NCBI GenBank assembly: GCA_037903355.1
Contig: JBAJFE010000014.1
Coordinates: 744,001 to 808,000, forward strand
Source: Trichuris trichiura
Taxonomy: Eukaryota > Nematoda > Enoplea > Trichinellida > Trichuridae
Direction of reading: 5' to 3'
DNA length: 64,000 nucleotides
The first letter of the stretch is position 1. The number at the start of each line of letters is the position of its first letter. Under the pieces are notes generated by a model. It saw nothing but the letters and a program-made list of their open reading frames with translations, was not told the origin of the DNA and made no database searches. Shown in pieces: positions 13,598-25,070 of this stretch. Made by a program: the position numbers and the translations under genes.

Positions 13598-15706
13598 TCA
13601 CTCAGTGTCAGCGCCATTGGGCACCTTGCCGTCATGAGCTCGGAAAGGGCTGGTCTCCTGAGTTGACTCTTCTTTATGTCCAACACGAAACCATCGACGC
13701 AACAGCAAACTTCTGATATTGCCGGAAGGCCCTTCAACCAGGAAGAACAAAAAGCCAGCGCTAATGTAGGACGAAAAAAGAACTAATGCAAAAACTGACG
13801 CAGTCTCCAGGTGGGAATACGTTGGGAGGAAGGGGCCATTTATGCTGGACTTCGCATACGGTTCCAAAAAAGCAAATACTACGACGCAGTGGATCAAGTA
13901 ACATGAATATGTCAAATTGGACAAGGGCACCCAGAAGCGACAACTAAAGAAATTATTGAGAAGGCCTTTAGGGTTACAATGGCAGGCACATATAATGAGT
14001 GCCCAGCCGAGACCCCAAAGCACTGGACTCAAGCCAACATAAGCAAGGTCGAACGCTGTACTACGCCATCCATGAACTGTCCAGTATATGGAAAACAGGC
14101 AGACACAGTTCAGCAACACGCCAAGCACAGTCGCCAAGTGACAATAGACTGGGCGCACGTTGTGCTGCTTAAGACCAAACAGTATGTAACCAAAGTACAT
14201 TCCAACAAGGTAGGAACCCCACCAACCGTACGGCTTCATGTACACGTCAAATGTGTAGTTGGCAATGTTTGGATTGTAGCCGTCAACAATAGGCACCAGC
14301 AACATTACGCTGGGCGGATAGTTGCGAGCATAAGCAATGCCGGCCTTAACTACGCATGAACAAACCAACAGAATTGCCGTAGCCAAGCTGGCTACTTTGG
14401 GTTTTTTGAGCAGCAGCAAAACAAGAGGAAAATGCAACACGAACAGTTGAAAGTCCGCGGCAAGGTACCACGTCCAAGGCATACACAACTGTACGTGCTC
14501 CAAGTTACTTATGTAGAGCAAGTTTTTCCACCAACTGCTGGCGCACTGCCTTAGCGGATCTACTACGTACCATGTTGGAAAATCGCTAAAGTGCGGTAAC
14601 ATGCCAACCAGGAGAGCCACGGAAAAAGCATATACCGGTAACAATCGAAGATATCTGTTCAATATGGTGATCAAACAAAACTTCCAATTGAGCTCATTCT
14701 GATAACATCTCTTTCTTGCCCGTCCAAGCATTGAGTAAGAGAATAAGGCGCCGCTAATGACAAAAAATGTAGCTACACGAAATGTACCATTGTAGATGTA
14801 TTGAGCCAAAAAATAGTCGCTGTAGCTACGTCTCAGCTCGTCCACGTTATTCACCACCGACTGAGAGAAGCATACTAAATGGGATGCCATTATCCACGCC
14901 ATCGTGGTAACCCTAATACCGTGAAGACATCCAACTGAGCTTTGACTACCCCCGTCAGTCCACAAGCGTCGGCAGCTGCGGATAGCGGAGAACTGCCTCA
15001 GCAAACGAAGCAGCATCCAGTCCGTAGGCTGTTGCAAAGATTTTGCGCGTATATCTATTACAGTAGCGCAAAGCATCGCTAGTACTAGTAAGACAATAAG
15101 CGTAAGAACAACATGGACACTAGCATATTGCCACCAAGAATACGGTTGATACCCTGGTGAGCACATCAGTTCCTGTTTTGGAGAGCTCAAATTAAGCGTT
15201 CTGTAGACTTGCAATTTGGGTACAATCCCTTCAATATCGCTAGCCGTGCATAAGGATGGCAAGCAAAAGCCGTAGGTAAGGCCGTCAGCCAGTTCGTCGG
15301 CCCACTTGTTCTCCCATACGCTGTAGGTGCAATACTGGCTAGGAATGCGCGAGGAGTTGTCATAGCTGAGGCGATTCATTTTGCATTGCAAATCGCGACC
15401 CATCCATTTCCAGTGCTCTAACGTAACGTTGTCTTGGGCCGACGTTACAACAAAACTGGAGAAAAAAGCCTTAAACAGAGCCGCTTTGGACATGTCGTGG
15501 CCGAACATCTCCCGCAACGACTGTTCATATAAGGTAGCGCATAATGAGCCATTTTGCTGGGACAACGCGGCTCCAACGTACAGAACAAAATCTATGTTCA
15601 CCGGAAGAGAACTGACCGGAGGAAAGAGTAGCTCATCGCCCCTGGTACCACTATCAGTATCCGCGGCGGCAAGTAGAAAAGATAGCAGAAACGTGAAGAA
15701 AATCAT
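13598..15706 (-). CDS. NRF-6-like multipass acyltransferase (acyltransferase 3 family)
   Basis: A single uninterrupted frame of 702 residues. It starts with a hydrophobic signal peptide (MIFFTFLLSFLLAAADT). A cysteine-bearing extracellular NRF domain follows (about residues 40-180, with FGHDMSKAALFKAFF and YGFCLPSLC), then a transmembrane segment (VHVVLTLIVLLVLAML). From about residue 250 an acyltransferase-3 domain with many membrane helices begins at the family motif LHGIRVTTMAWIMASHL. Later blocks include FFVISGALFSY, NRYLRLLPVYAF and PWTWYLAADFQLFVLHF. In Caenorhabditis elegans, nrf-6 and ndg-4 (nose resistant to fluoxetine) affect drug response and yolk transport; the acyl substrate is unknown. 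The gene has no introns, although neighbouring genes are split often, so a retrocopy or intron loss is possible. The frame is intact, which argues against a dead pseudogene. Confidence 0.9.
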   Translation of the reverse strand: MIFFTFLLSFLLAAADTDSGTRGDELLFPPVSSLPVNIDFVLYVGAALSQQNGSLCATLYEQSLREMFGHDMSKAALFKAFFSSFVVTSAQDNVTLEHWKWMGRDLQCKMNRLSYDNSSRIPSQYCTYSVWENKWADELADGLTYGFCLPSLCTASDIEGIVPKLQVYRTLNLSSPKQELMCSPGYQPYSWWQYASVHVVLTLIVLLVLAMLCATVIDIRAKSLQQPTDWMLLRLLRQFSAIRSCRRLWTDGGSQSSVGCLHGIRVTTMAWIMASHLVCFSQSVVNNVDELRRSYSDYFLAQYIYNGTFRVATFFVISGALFSYSMLGRARKRCYQNELNWKFCLITILNRYLRLLPVYAFSVALLVGMLPHFSDFPTWYVVDPLRQCASSWWKNLLYISNLEHVQLCMPWTWYLAADFQLFVLHFPLVLLLLKKPKVASLATAILLVCSCVVKAGIAYARNYPPSVMLLVPIVDGYNPNIANYTFDVYMKPYGWWGSYLVGMYFGYILFGLKQHNVRPVYCHLATVLGVLLNCVCLFSIYWTVHGWRSTAFDLAYVGLSPVLWGLGWALIICACHCNPKGLLNNFFSCRFWVPLSNLTYSCYLIHCVVVFAFLEPYAKSSINGPFLPTYSHLETASVFALVLFSSYISAGFLFFLVEGPSGNIRSLLLRRWFRVGHKEESTQETSPFRAHDGKVPNGADTE

Positions 15707-15759
15707 CTGTCCACCGCTCGTCGAGATGGCGCTGCCAACTTGGCTCTCTCGACAATAAC

Positions 15760-17460
15760 CTTGACAAAGATGGCGTTGCTTAATATTGCACAGGTTACGC
15801 TTTGCTCAAGGACGAACTAGTTTTACCTGTTCAGGCGACAATCAAGGACCTGCGCAGTTGCATAGCATAAGTGTTCAGCCGGCGATGGTATCGACTGACA
15901 CGTTACCTGCAGAGAAACCCTGGATGCGGGCCATCGCGCATCCAGCCACTATCAGCTCACCAGTAGGAGCCGATCGCCATGTAAGGTGCATTGTTGTCCC
16001 AATTTGAGCAACTCTCAGTTGAATGGATTTATTACGTTAATGGATACCAAAGTTTTGTGCTGATAAAAACGAAAGAGAACTGTGCCACTTAAAAATTGAC
16101 TTAAAAACATCTTCTTAGCTTGCCACGTCACTGCATTGGCGAATCTGGCGTCGGTACCATGATCGTGCTATCCATTTTCAAAATCAGCGGTACTGCAATA
16201 CAACAGTCAGCTGAATAAGTGCTGCCAACAAGAAGATGACGTCGTCTTTGCGCCGACATAGCGTTAATGGGCAAATGTGCTATTATACAACAGAAATTTT
16301 GAAATGCATTTTAACTTGCCTGAAAACAACTGCAGGCGTGAAAATTAAGAAAGATACGATTACTTTATCTTAAACTTTGAGAACTCACTGACAGTATAGC
16401 GAAAAAAACGTACGCTCAGACAAAAAGCAAGCGCGTTGCAAGGAAAATTTATTCCTACCAAAAACAATGTTCAAACTAGGAAACAATGCCTACCGCGCAG
16501 ACGGAACCGACAAAGCAGTTGTGTCACGGTTGAATAGACGGCAACAGTACAAATTTTTTAAATAAGAATGAGGAAGCTTAGAATTTGAACTTGAAATTGA
16601 TCCTGACCTATCGATATCGCAAGTCGCCTTTTTGGGCATCTGACTTCATCGTAAGACACTATGCTCAACGATGGTCAAAAAGAAGCCGGAAAAGAACGAA
16701 AATAGCGAACATATACTACCATGAATGCCAATACTACAACCAGCTATTGGATGTTAAGGTTAGACTGCTTACGTTCACGACGGAGATGTCAAAACTGGAG
16801 ATATCGCTTAATGACATCATAACGTCTACTTTAAGCTCTAATGCAAATGATTACTTATATCAATGTAGCGGTATAGTTAAAACTTACGCGCATTTATTGA
16901 TCTGTAAACAGCGCTTGAAACAGAGAATATTATATTAACAAAAGCGTGTTAAAACGTAAAAGTTATTTAGTACCACCCGCCAAGGAGCAAACGGGAAACA
17001 AAGTGCTGAGAAAACGCAAACCGAATCAGAAGATAAAAATGCGGTAAGGTGCTAACCTACAAACACGAAAAAATAACAAGATGTCAAGCATAGTGTGAAC
17101 TAATAGCTTGAAAGAGTAAAAAAGCTAAATCAACGGAAACACCATCCGTGCCACGTTGAGAAATGCGACAGCCTATCTGTCGTTGCGATGTGGCACACTT
17201 TAAAGTAGGTGCATTGTTAAGATTCGTTTCCTGACGTTTCCGCTTCACTGCGAGCACGTATTGTCAAAAGGAAAGAAGAAAACCTAACGTAAGCATCGTT
17301 TCATTCTCTGAATCCCGAATAATGTATTAACATTAATACTGTAGAGTACAGCGGCGAGCGCAGGAATGATTACGACTATTTCATTATCAAACTGCTTTGC
17401 ATTAATGCTTACACCTTGTACCATCGACTATTACATCTTAAGTAGCATAATTATGCAAAA
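15760..17460. other. Intergenic region, nothing recognised
   Basis: This 1.7-kb stretch lies between the start of the minus-strand acyltransferase and the 3' end of the minus-strand NIPSNAP gene. A 117-residue plus-strand frame at 16585-16938 is lysine- and arginine-rich at first and then leucine-rich, but resembles no family. No repeats or RNA genes were seen. Confidence 0.45.
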
Positions 17461-17466
17461 AAGCCA

Positions 17467-18345
17467 TCAATTTAAAAACTGACAACATAAATGATACGCT
17501 TTTAAGGTCAGCATTAGGGATGATACTGCGGTGCTCAAATCCTTAATCAAATTTGAAATAAAACTGTTCTGCTCTGCAAGAAAAGATTTACCGGTATAAG
17601 CAACATTCAAGTCCCAACCAGGTGTGAGCCAAGTCTTCTCGCGAATAGTCTTCCGCGCTTCCAAGTTTTCATAGGCTGCAAGTGACCCAACATTGGAGCT
17701 CAGGAAACGACAGACCGTTAAAACGCACCCCAAATGTGGTTTACAACGTAGAGCTGCCCGATTTGATTGAAAAACCCGCCAACTTCTTGATCTGCTTCGC
17801 GCCTGTACTCGATCGCTTTAGACCTGAATATGCAAATTCAAAATAATTCAGCGTCGAAAAAATAATACGAACCAGTTGTTTGCCCATTCGAGCATACTTC
17901 CAGCCTACAATTCTCACGTACAGATAAACAATTCCTTTATCCCCAAACAGACCCTCAACGCGTAACTTCGAAGCTCGTAAATATGCTTGGGCGGCCGCCC
18001 GCAGGGTGTTTTCCAAAAAGAGAATGACAGCATCAGCGAATTATTCCGATCCTTGCAGTACTTTACAAAGCGGTCTTCGCTTTCCATAACTTTCTGAAAC
18101 ACGAACGTCACTTCGATAAACCAATCCTAGTCATCCTAATCGTCCAATACGTCATCGCTTAATTTCAACCTTGTTACTTCGTCAACGCCAACGTATCCCT
18201 TTGAATACTTCCATAAGTGCACTAAAAATTGCCCCACATACTGAACAGACTTTTTTAGCGACCTAAAATGGCTAGGCAGTACCTGCCATGTCTTGGTCGC
18301 CAAAAATGCACTTCCAGCTACCCAAAAGCTCTGAAGAACTTCTAG
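17467..18345 (-). CDS. NIPSNAP: NIPSNAP family protein (5' end not resolved)
   Basis: Exons read in phase: about 18345-18283 ([15 protein letters not shown]), 18221-18151 ([19 protein letters not shown]), 18093-17953 ([11 protein letters not shown], then [10 protein letters not shown]), 17904-17873 ([11 protein letters not shown]), 17823-17728 ([20 protein letters not shown] then LYVVNHIW) and 17675-17467 ([25 protein letters not shown]). These match the paired NIPSNAP domains of the family in order: HLW-Y-GGY, FSFW, YELR-Y, PG-M-EW-NNW, GFF-QIG-LY-V-H-W-Y, R, AW and GWD. NIPSNAP proteins are mitochondrial and are linked to mitophagy signalling and branched-chain metabolism; their biochemical role is not settled. 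Introns are 42-60 bp. The first exon(s), with the mitochondrial presequence, should lie between 18345 and 19000 but I could not define them. Confidence 0.85.
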
Positions 18346-19005
18346 ACTCCAACGTCCTTCGGTAAGTTTCGCTACAAGCATTTTGAACGTATGACTAACA
18401 GCTCAACAAAGGTTGTTAAATATTATTACTAGCATGCTAAGTAGTCAGCCATGCGCCCAGGAATGATCTTGTGCCCTAAAATGATAGAGCATAATTAAAA
18501 ACCCTGTAAACACCAGTACAAACTTGACAATCCGTAAATTACGTTCTTGTCAGCCAACAAGAGAGAATGGGAACCAATCGACTTGCCAACATTCTTACGT
18601 CTGAAGAATGAGATATTCGATCGGCACGAATGCGGCAATGCTTTTCTAAGTTTTGAAGATCTATAAGAACGCCGGCAATATAACGGCAATAACGTGCAGG
18701 CAAAATATTCTCAACAGGAACAAATACTTGTTGGTAAAAGATAGCAGCATGACGAAATTTTGGAGGCTGCAAATGACAAAACGTTTGACCATTTCGCTGT
18801 AGCGGAAAGAAGGTATAAAAAATAACGGCTACTTTCGCCAGCAAACGGAAAACCAACGGAAATAATGCAAATTTATTCAGACTCGACAGACTCAAAGTGA
18901 CCAAAGGATTTGTTTCTATTTTCATAGACCAACGGTAGCTGTCGATCACGGCCGCTAAGGGAAAACACAACAATAGCAAAATAATCAACCGAAAAAGTGA
19001 ATACG

Positions 19006-20955
19006 TTACCTGAAGCCTCTGGTGAAACGCTGATACTTTTCGGGCACGTTTGCTGAGCCAGGCTGAGGAATCATGTCCAAGGCAACTTGGACGGTTTTCA
19101 GCTGAACCACTAAACAGTAGTTGACAAACTCAGGCGGCAACTCTTCCACGCATTCAACATTGACACGGCGCTCAACCGACTGAAACGTAAGCATCTCACA
19201 AGGGACGACTGCGTGCAAAACTACACACCCTTAATAATTTATTTTTTTCAAAACGTTTCCCTTTGTCATAAGAGCAACAGAGCAGGAATACTGGCGCGTC
19301 AAGCGGATAAGTTGAGCTAATGTATATCAGCGTCTCCAGAACTACTAAAACAATAGAACAAAATAATTACGCAAACATCAAATCGATTGGGTTAAACAAA
19401 CAAACCTTTGTCACATTTGAACTTCGCCAAAAACGTCCAAGCATTCTTCGAAGTCAAACTGAATCTTTCAGGAGCTATAGACGCAGGATGTTGCTTAGAA
19501 GTATAATGATTACAGAGTATAGAGAGAAAGTAACAACGCCAACCATGAATTGTTCGAAAGTTATTGAATTCCAGCTGATCATTTGCGAATGAATTCGAGA
19601 AGGAAACAACTTGGCCAATTCGGCCGGAACGTTTACGTGCAGTTTCTCTGAAATAATATTTTAACCATAACCATTTCTTGCATGGCTGCTGAGCATGCAA
19701 AAGAATTTATTTCTAACAACACGGATAATAGACACTCGCCTATTGATGCAATCTGCTCAATTATCGAGATTCGGGCTAGAACTCGACGTTTCATGGCTTC
19801 CACAACAACATTGGTAAAGGATAGTATTTCGCCATTTTCATTTGCACAGCTCAATGTATCCGTTGAAGCCGATGAACATGCTTTGTCTGCTCTGGACAAA
19901 GTCAGGTGACTTAAGCCGCCCAAACGCTGAAGCCACAGATACCAATGAACCGAACTTGCTGTCTCTTTACCAACGGGACTTCTGTACAATCAGGGGCTAC
20001 GTAAACTGATCATCGAAAGGCAAACTTGCAATGCAAATACCCCATATGGGCTAACTTTATGCCAGCAATTGAATCCGGAGAAATGGCACCTTCATCTCCT
20101 GGAAACAGGTTATCCAAGATGGACGGTTCGCCAAGCATATCGCTAAAAAATATCCATAACGTCAACAGAGTGGCGAAACGCGAACTAACCTACGATGAGG
20201 TGGAAACAGTTTTAGGAAGGTTAGCAACAATTTCCACACGACATCGCGCCGAAAGGATATTCATGTTCAAGTAGTAATATACATCCAAAACGATTGCCGC
20301 TTTGTCTGAAAACTAATATTTGAAAATAGCTTAACGGAGGGAGCAGTCATTCGACCTTCGCACTTTATGCGCAGTTCCAGTCGCTTTGGAAATGTTTCTA
20401 ACGGCTCCAACGGTCTCTCCGGTGTAGGAGGAATATCAATGGGCTCCTCCGAACGTTCTACGGACACGGATTCTATTTCGCCTTCATCTTCTGCTTATCA
20501 AAGTAATAAACGGATGCTTTGACGTACGAATCGCCCACTCACCGGCCAAGAACTTTGATTCAGAAGCTAATTCGTTCGACGTAAGAGAAACCGTCATAAG
20601 GGAATCTAAACAGCGAAGTAATCAGGCTTGCTTTTCGTTTCCAACATTCTACCGAAGGTATCTCTGTAGGCTACAAATTGTTGGTAAACGTAAAACAGCG
20701 GAATAGGCAACGATGATAGCGATTCCTGCTCCTCCATTCCTCCCTCCATCGACACTCCCAAAAGTTTCATAAGAGGGCGAGTTGCCTAAATTTCGAACCC
20801 CAATTGCAAGGGTCATTCTCGCAAGCATAAGTTCACCTCCAAAACCGACTGCAACGTTGGCTTCATTTCCTGCATGGACTTCTTTAGGGAAGCTGTCTTG
20901 TTGTTTAAGCTTTTCTTCTTACTTTCCAAGCTACTGATCTCAGATGCCAACCTAA
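19006..20955 (-). CDS. THOC5: THO complex subunit 5 (N-terminal exons not resolved)
   Basis: THOC5 is part of the THO/TREX complex, which couples transcription with mRNA export in the nucleus. Readable exon segments, 5' to 3': about 20955-20820 encodes a coiled coil (LASEISSLESKKKSLNNKTA, then SMQEMKPTLQSVLE). About 20800-20685 gives PLMKLLGVSM and PLFYVYQQFVAYRDTF. About 20460-20280 gives PPTPERPLEPLETFPKRLEL followed by LRIKCEG. About 19985-19720 gives SSVHWYLWLQRLGGLSHLTL, matching the human HPYLWVQKLGGL block, then AMKRRVLARISIIEQIASI. About 19655-19545 gives VNVPAELAKLFPSRI. The last exon, 19220-19006, gives LPPEFVNYCLVVQLKTVQVA. The order and spacing follow the family. N-terminal exons should lie right of 20955. 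A candidate first exon with a good donor (GCCG|GTAAGT) occurs near 23689-23620 but is unproven. A tail-to-head arrangement with NIPSNAP leaves room for co-transcription. Confidence 0.72.
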
Positions 20956-22516
20956 AGTAAAGTTCGAAATGCACTTCCTTTGCGAGAAGCGGAGAAGGGT
21001 TAAGTCATGCTGTTTGAAAAATGATTTACGCAAAAAAATATAAGGAACTTTTACGAACTGTTACAGTATTTCAACCACAAGTGTACTGAACTGATTTGCA
21101 TACAAATACTAGGCAATACAAATAACGCCTTAAGAACGCTATCCCAATCTAAAATGTGTTCCTGCGACTTCTACGGAAGCAAACAAGCCTGGTTTTAACA
21201 TGGCAGCCCGTTTTGCTGAGATGCGCATAACATTACCCGTGCAGAAGCCGTTCCGACATTGCTAGAAACACGCTATAAGAAGTAGGGCATAACAATAAGA
21301 ATATTAGTAGTAAACTAATATAAAGCACTATTCCCCTCTTTGCTTGCAGAGGCGAATGGCATAATATATGCGATTATGAAATATCTCAATCCTGCAAACT
21401 CTTCTCAAAACGAAATGATCAACTTTAAAGGAATAGATGTGAAGCAATGCGCTAATAAAGAAGTGCTTTTTTCCAAAGGGGAGTTGCTTACTGAATAATA
21501 AACACAATTTTTAAAAGTTACTACCAACAACGCTGTGGACGTCTACCTTTTCATCTTTAAATGGATTCAATGCCCAAAGAGATCAGAACAATGAAGACAT
21601 AAGAGTACTTCGGTTTTGGCTTAAGCACGATAGAAAAACATTTTCAATAACTGCAAAGTAAAACTCACGCGATTTTATTGCAGGTTTATCGAATGTACGA
21701 TAAACTCGACCTACAAACAAAAAAATCAGCGAACCAGCGCGGCGACTACAAATACATCAGCTAAACGTTTTAGGTCGCTTTCCTTCATAAGCACCTGTCT
21801 CTGTCTTTTGAAAATTCCGATAGGCGTACGGGGAAAACAACTTTGAATTTTGTCTTCCAATGGATTTATTTGAAAATCTCGAAAGCATAAACCTGGAAGA
21901 CGAAAAACGCTGAATCGCGAAACTTGATTGCTTCCTCCTGTTCTTCACCACTCGTGTACGGGATAAAACAAAAATGGAAAACAATTAGATTTATAATGCT
22001 TACGCAGCGTACACCAGCTGTGAAGAACAGGAGATAACAACCAAGTTTGGTCATTAGGAATCTAAAACTGGTCCTCAGAAAACAACACCGAAATACTTTA
22101 TACTCGCCAAGTAAAGATGCCTGAAGACAGAGTGATCTTTATGACTTCATATTCAAAGCGACAATCCCCGTGAAGCAGATTCAACAATATATTAATACTA
22201 ATTCATAATCGAATACATAAACTCTTTGTAACAGCTTGACTGCCTTGCAATTACGACATGTGTATAGAATTTGTTTATTTTCTATGAACATTTTTATTGC
22301 GGAGCTTTTGAAGCATATCTTTCCCGTTCATTAGCGTACGACACGAATCGCGACTCGAACGAAAGAAAACTCAGGGCAGCGCGGTACTGCAGCTAAAAAC
22401 TGAGGCAGCGGGCTTATACAACGATATGTATTACCTGCAGAAGCAGTTACTTTCCATCAACAAACGAAAAAAAAAGATTAAAATTTTTGGTTATGCAGCT
22501 TTTATTGATGAGATCC

Positions 22517-22604
22517 TGTTATTTTAGTCAACAAAGTTTGAACGTAGCTTTTGGGTTAGGCCTAACCCAAAAGCTCCGGGCAAACTTTGTGGACTGAAAT
22601 AACA
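22517..22604. repeat. Near-perfect palindrome made of two inverted hammerhead 3' halves
   Basis: The centre at 22560/22561 is AGGCCT. Arms read outward as AACCCAAAAGCTCCGGGCAA and, on the other side, its approximate complement, and continue through a shared block (ACAAAGTTTG with TGTTATTTTAGT). The right half resembles the 3' half of the hammerhead units elsewhere in this window (ACCCGAAAGCTCCGG) with the invariant G of GAAA replaced by A. The sequence ATTACGGTCGCGTACC at about 22657-22672 matches the ends of the head-to-head elements at 42.7 and 49.4 kb. It looks like a decayed, shortened member of that family. Confidence 0.55.
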
Positions 22605-23874
22605 AAACAAAGCAGCAGAAATTTTAAAAAAAACTGTACACTCCGCGTGAAGTATTACGGTCGCGTACCAAAAAACTACGCTTTCAACTTTGGGTTAACA
22701 GCAAACAGTGTCTGCACCTAAAAAAGAAGACTGACAATCATTACTAATAGTGAGATACCGGATTCGTTTATTATTCAAGACTCCTATGAACTAGGCTATT
22801 CCATCTTCTACATGCTGATACACAGAACATGAGAGCTCACACAATCTGTCTATCTAAGGAAATGGCGCAGAAAGGAGTTGGACAAAACAACTAAAAGCGC
22901 CGTTTCAGTTTCACTGAGCCAACGTCAATCGAACAGAGTTAGTGTAACCGCAACACCATCTACGTTCATGCACCGCCGGCTCCTTCACTTAGTTACCTTC
23001 CATTTCTCCATTTATGCAACGTGACGAGCATCATTTTACGCATATCAATAGGCTTATAGCAATTTATGAAGCGCCGTATTAAACGGTTAAGTCATCGCTT
23101 GCGAAAACCTGTAGCTTGAGCGCGCTGTTAAAGCAATACGAATTGTAGCAGTGCCATTCAATGAATCCTCAGTCTCTTTTTAAAATCACTATTGCGCAAA
23201 ATAGGAAACTGATTCAAGCAATTCATGGTTAAGTAGAAACATCGCAAAAGCAAGCTAATACTAGGAAATGATTCATACTCCTAATGGGGCATGGAACAAG
23301 GGGCGTCCGACTTCATGCCGCTCAGAACGTTTTTAAGTTTAAATATCTTTCGACTTTCTTCCATTAAGATGGATCCTTCGTTTACTGCAGTAGGTAAATC
23401 TTACGTATTACCCTGTTCGGCAAGAGATTTTGCTGGGCAGAACTGTTAATTGGAAAGAAAAACCAAGTAGTTTTTTCTCGAATGATCTCATTCTGCCGTT
23501 AGCGTATCAGGAAAGGCGCTTCCTGCTTTCACTGCAGCGCTGATGACGAAGCCAGGCGAGTTCCCGTAGCTTCGTTTTCAAACTAACTTTGGCAGTGAAC
23601 CTTCTTTTCTTTAAAGACTTACCGGCATTGCCAACATCGGGAATGGGATTCACAGTGCTAACAACAATATTATGGCCATTCCCTGTCATCAGTCACATTT
23701 CAAAAGAAACGAAAGAGAAAAGCCTACTAGTGAAGCTAATAAATGTTTCATGCTTTTAGATAAAGTTTGAAAATTAAGTTAATAAGCAAATAGCAAAATG
23801 CTTGTTTGCATACACATTATTTAAAATAGGGTTGTATATTTTCGTTTTCTTCTTCGTAACGAGTTTTTAAAATT

Positions 23875-24091
23875 TAGAAGGGTTTTATTTTGATATTATA
23901 TTGATATTAATAGGAAATTAGGTGAAATAAAGTAAACCGTGAAAAATGTTTACTTGAAGACGGGTCTCGTTTGACCCGAAAGCTACGGAATAATAAAAAT
24001 ATTATCAACGGGACAAAATTTTCGGAAACTTAGAAGGGTTTTATATTGATATTAATAGGAAATTAGGTGAAATAAGTAAACTGAAAAATGT
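23875..24091 (+). repeat. Hammerhead unit between about 60-bp direct repeats
   Basis: Two direct repeats starting TAGAAGGGTTTTAT and ending near GAAAAATGT (23875-23949 and 24031-24091) differ mainly by an 11-bp insertion in the first. They flank an 80-bp unit with one hammerhead-like motif (23954-23983) followed by ATTATCAACGGGACAAAATT, the same downstream block seen after the ribozymes at 42.6 and 58.3 kb. The right repeat contains the last codons and the stop of the coiled-coil gene on the minus strand, so the left repeat is a duplicate of that gene end. Confidence 0.7.
23954..23983 (+). ncRNA. Hammerhead ribozyme-like motif, copy 1
   Basis: Core UUGAAGA (first base changed from C), an extra C, helix II GGGUC/GACCC, then GAAA, GC and UA with downstream CGG. 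The changed first base suggests this copy may be inactive. Confidence 0.5.
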
Positions 24092-24853
24092 ACTTTTTCC
24101 GGCTTTTCAATTCGGCTTGTAGATGCTTCAAAAACAACTCGTGCTCCTCAGGCGACAATTCCTAAAAAACAACAGAGAGAGAGAAAAGTTCAGCCTCGGA
24201 GGAAAACTCGGAATCAGCCTTCACCTTTTCCGACAACTCGGCAAGTTTTTCCGACACAAAGTGATCATTTTCGAGTCCCAGGTCGTTGAAAATTGGCCTA
24301 AAGCACCAATGGCTGTTAGGCCAATTTTCATGCGATGGCGTCAAGCTTACTTGAAATCCAAATAGCTTTGCGTCAAGTATTCGACAACTCGAATTTGCTC
24401 GTCCATATCCCAAAGCGACTGTCGATTTTGCTTTCTGCTGCTAATTTTCTTAAGCAGGCGGCATTTGAGCTTAAATCAAAGCTACTCTCCACATCAAGCT
24501 CACTTCGGCCAGGTCTTTGCTTAAGATTTTGTTCCGAAAATGGGCCATACGATTCAGCTGGCTCAGTTTGATGAAAATGGTCATGCAATGCAGCTTCTTT
24601 TGACGAACAATCTCCGCATCCTTAGTTTCCAGTATTTGGATGAAGCTTTCGTTTAAATCTTTTAGGCATTCTTCAAACTCGTTCTGATCGGCCCAAGGAT
24701 CTCGCTTCATGCACTCTTCGTCGACTTCGGCAAAAAATTTCTAAACTTCCACCTGAAGCATTTGAAAACAACATTCGCTTTTACCTCAACTTTTTCGTCC
24801 GCGGCGGACAGAGTTTTTTCCTCTCCATCAATGATCATTCCTTCCTCCTCCAT
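24063..24853 (-). CDS. Unassigned coiled-coil protein, 198 residues, five exons
   Basis: Five exons join with consistent phase: 24785-24853, 24504-24740, 24351-24469, 24225-24297 and 24063-24161 (199 codons including stop). All introns are 34-63 bp with GT/AG ends. The start encodes an acidic N-terminus (MEEEGMIIDGEEKTLSAADE). Then come VDEECMKRDPWADQNEFEEC, a helical region (LKDLNESFIQILETKDAEIV), a leucine/lysine-rich segment and a second acidic helix ending SPEEHELFLKHLQAELKSRK. The protein looks wholly alpha-helical with no membrane segment. I do not recognise the family; a small structural or complex subunit is plausible but a guess. It lies 217 bp downstream of merlin in the same direction. 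Its final codons and stop lie inside a 60-bp sequence that is duplicated downstream next to a hammerhead unit. Confidence 0.72.
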
Positions 24854-25070
24854 GACAAAGCTGAGTAAACTATAGGAACGTAGCAACTAACCGATTTCGT
24901 CTCAACGATGAAGAGAAAATATTTAACACACACAGATTCAAGTGATCTAGCGCAACGAGGCTTGAGGAAAAGAAATGTTTTACTTTTTCAAAATTATGTG
25001 ACACGATTCGCCTATATTGGAAGACAGCTTTTTGCAGCAAGCTATTTTTTAAAAAAACTTCTCCTAACTA

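Larger units (their letters stand above)
20960..24060. other. Unassigned region with repeats
   Basis: The stretch may contain 5' exons of THOC5 but no exon can be fixed. A minus-strand open stretch at about 21757-22054 (EEQEEAIKFRDSAFFVFQ) is weakly exon-like. A minus-strand frame beginning at 23689 could be a first exon ending in GTAAGT. A palindromic hammerhead-derived relic is at 22517-22604 and a hammerhead unit between direct repeats is at 23875-24091; both are listed separately. Confidence 0.4.

Noticed and set aside
15381..15758. 125-codon plus-strand frame
   Set aside because: It is the antisense shadow of the acyltransferase signal-peptide and NRF region.
17575..17592. 18-bp intron in the last NIPSNAP exon
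   Set aside because: Too short to be spliced; the frame reads through without a stop.
24063..24853. C-terminal exons of merlin
   Set aside because: Merlin already ends at 25071 with the family tail [12 protein letters not shown]; this gene has its own start and phase-consistent exons.
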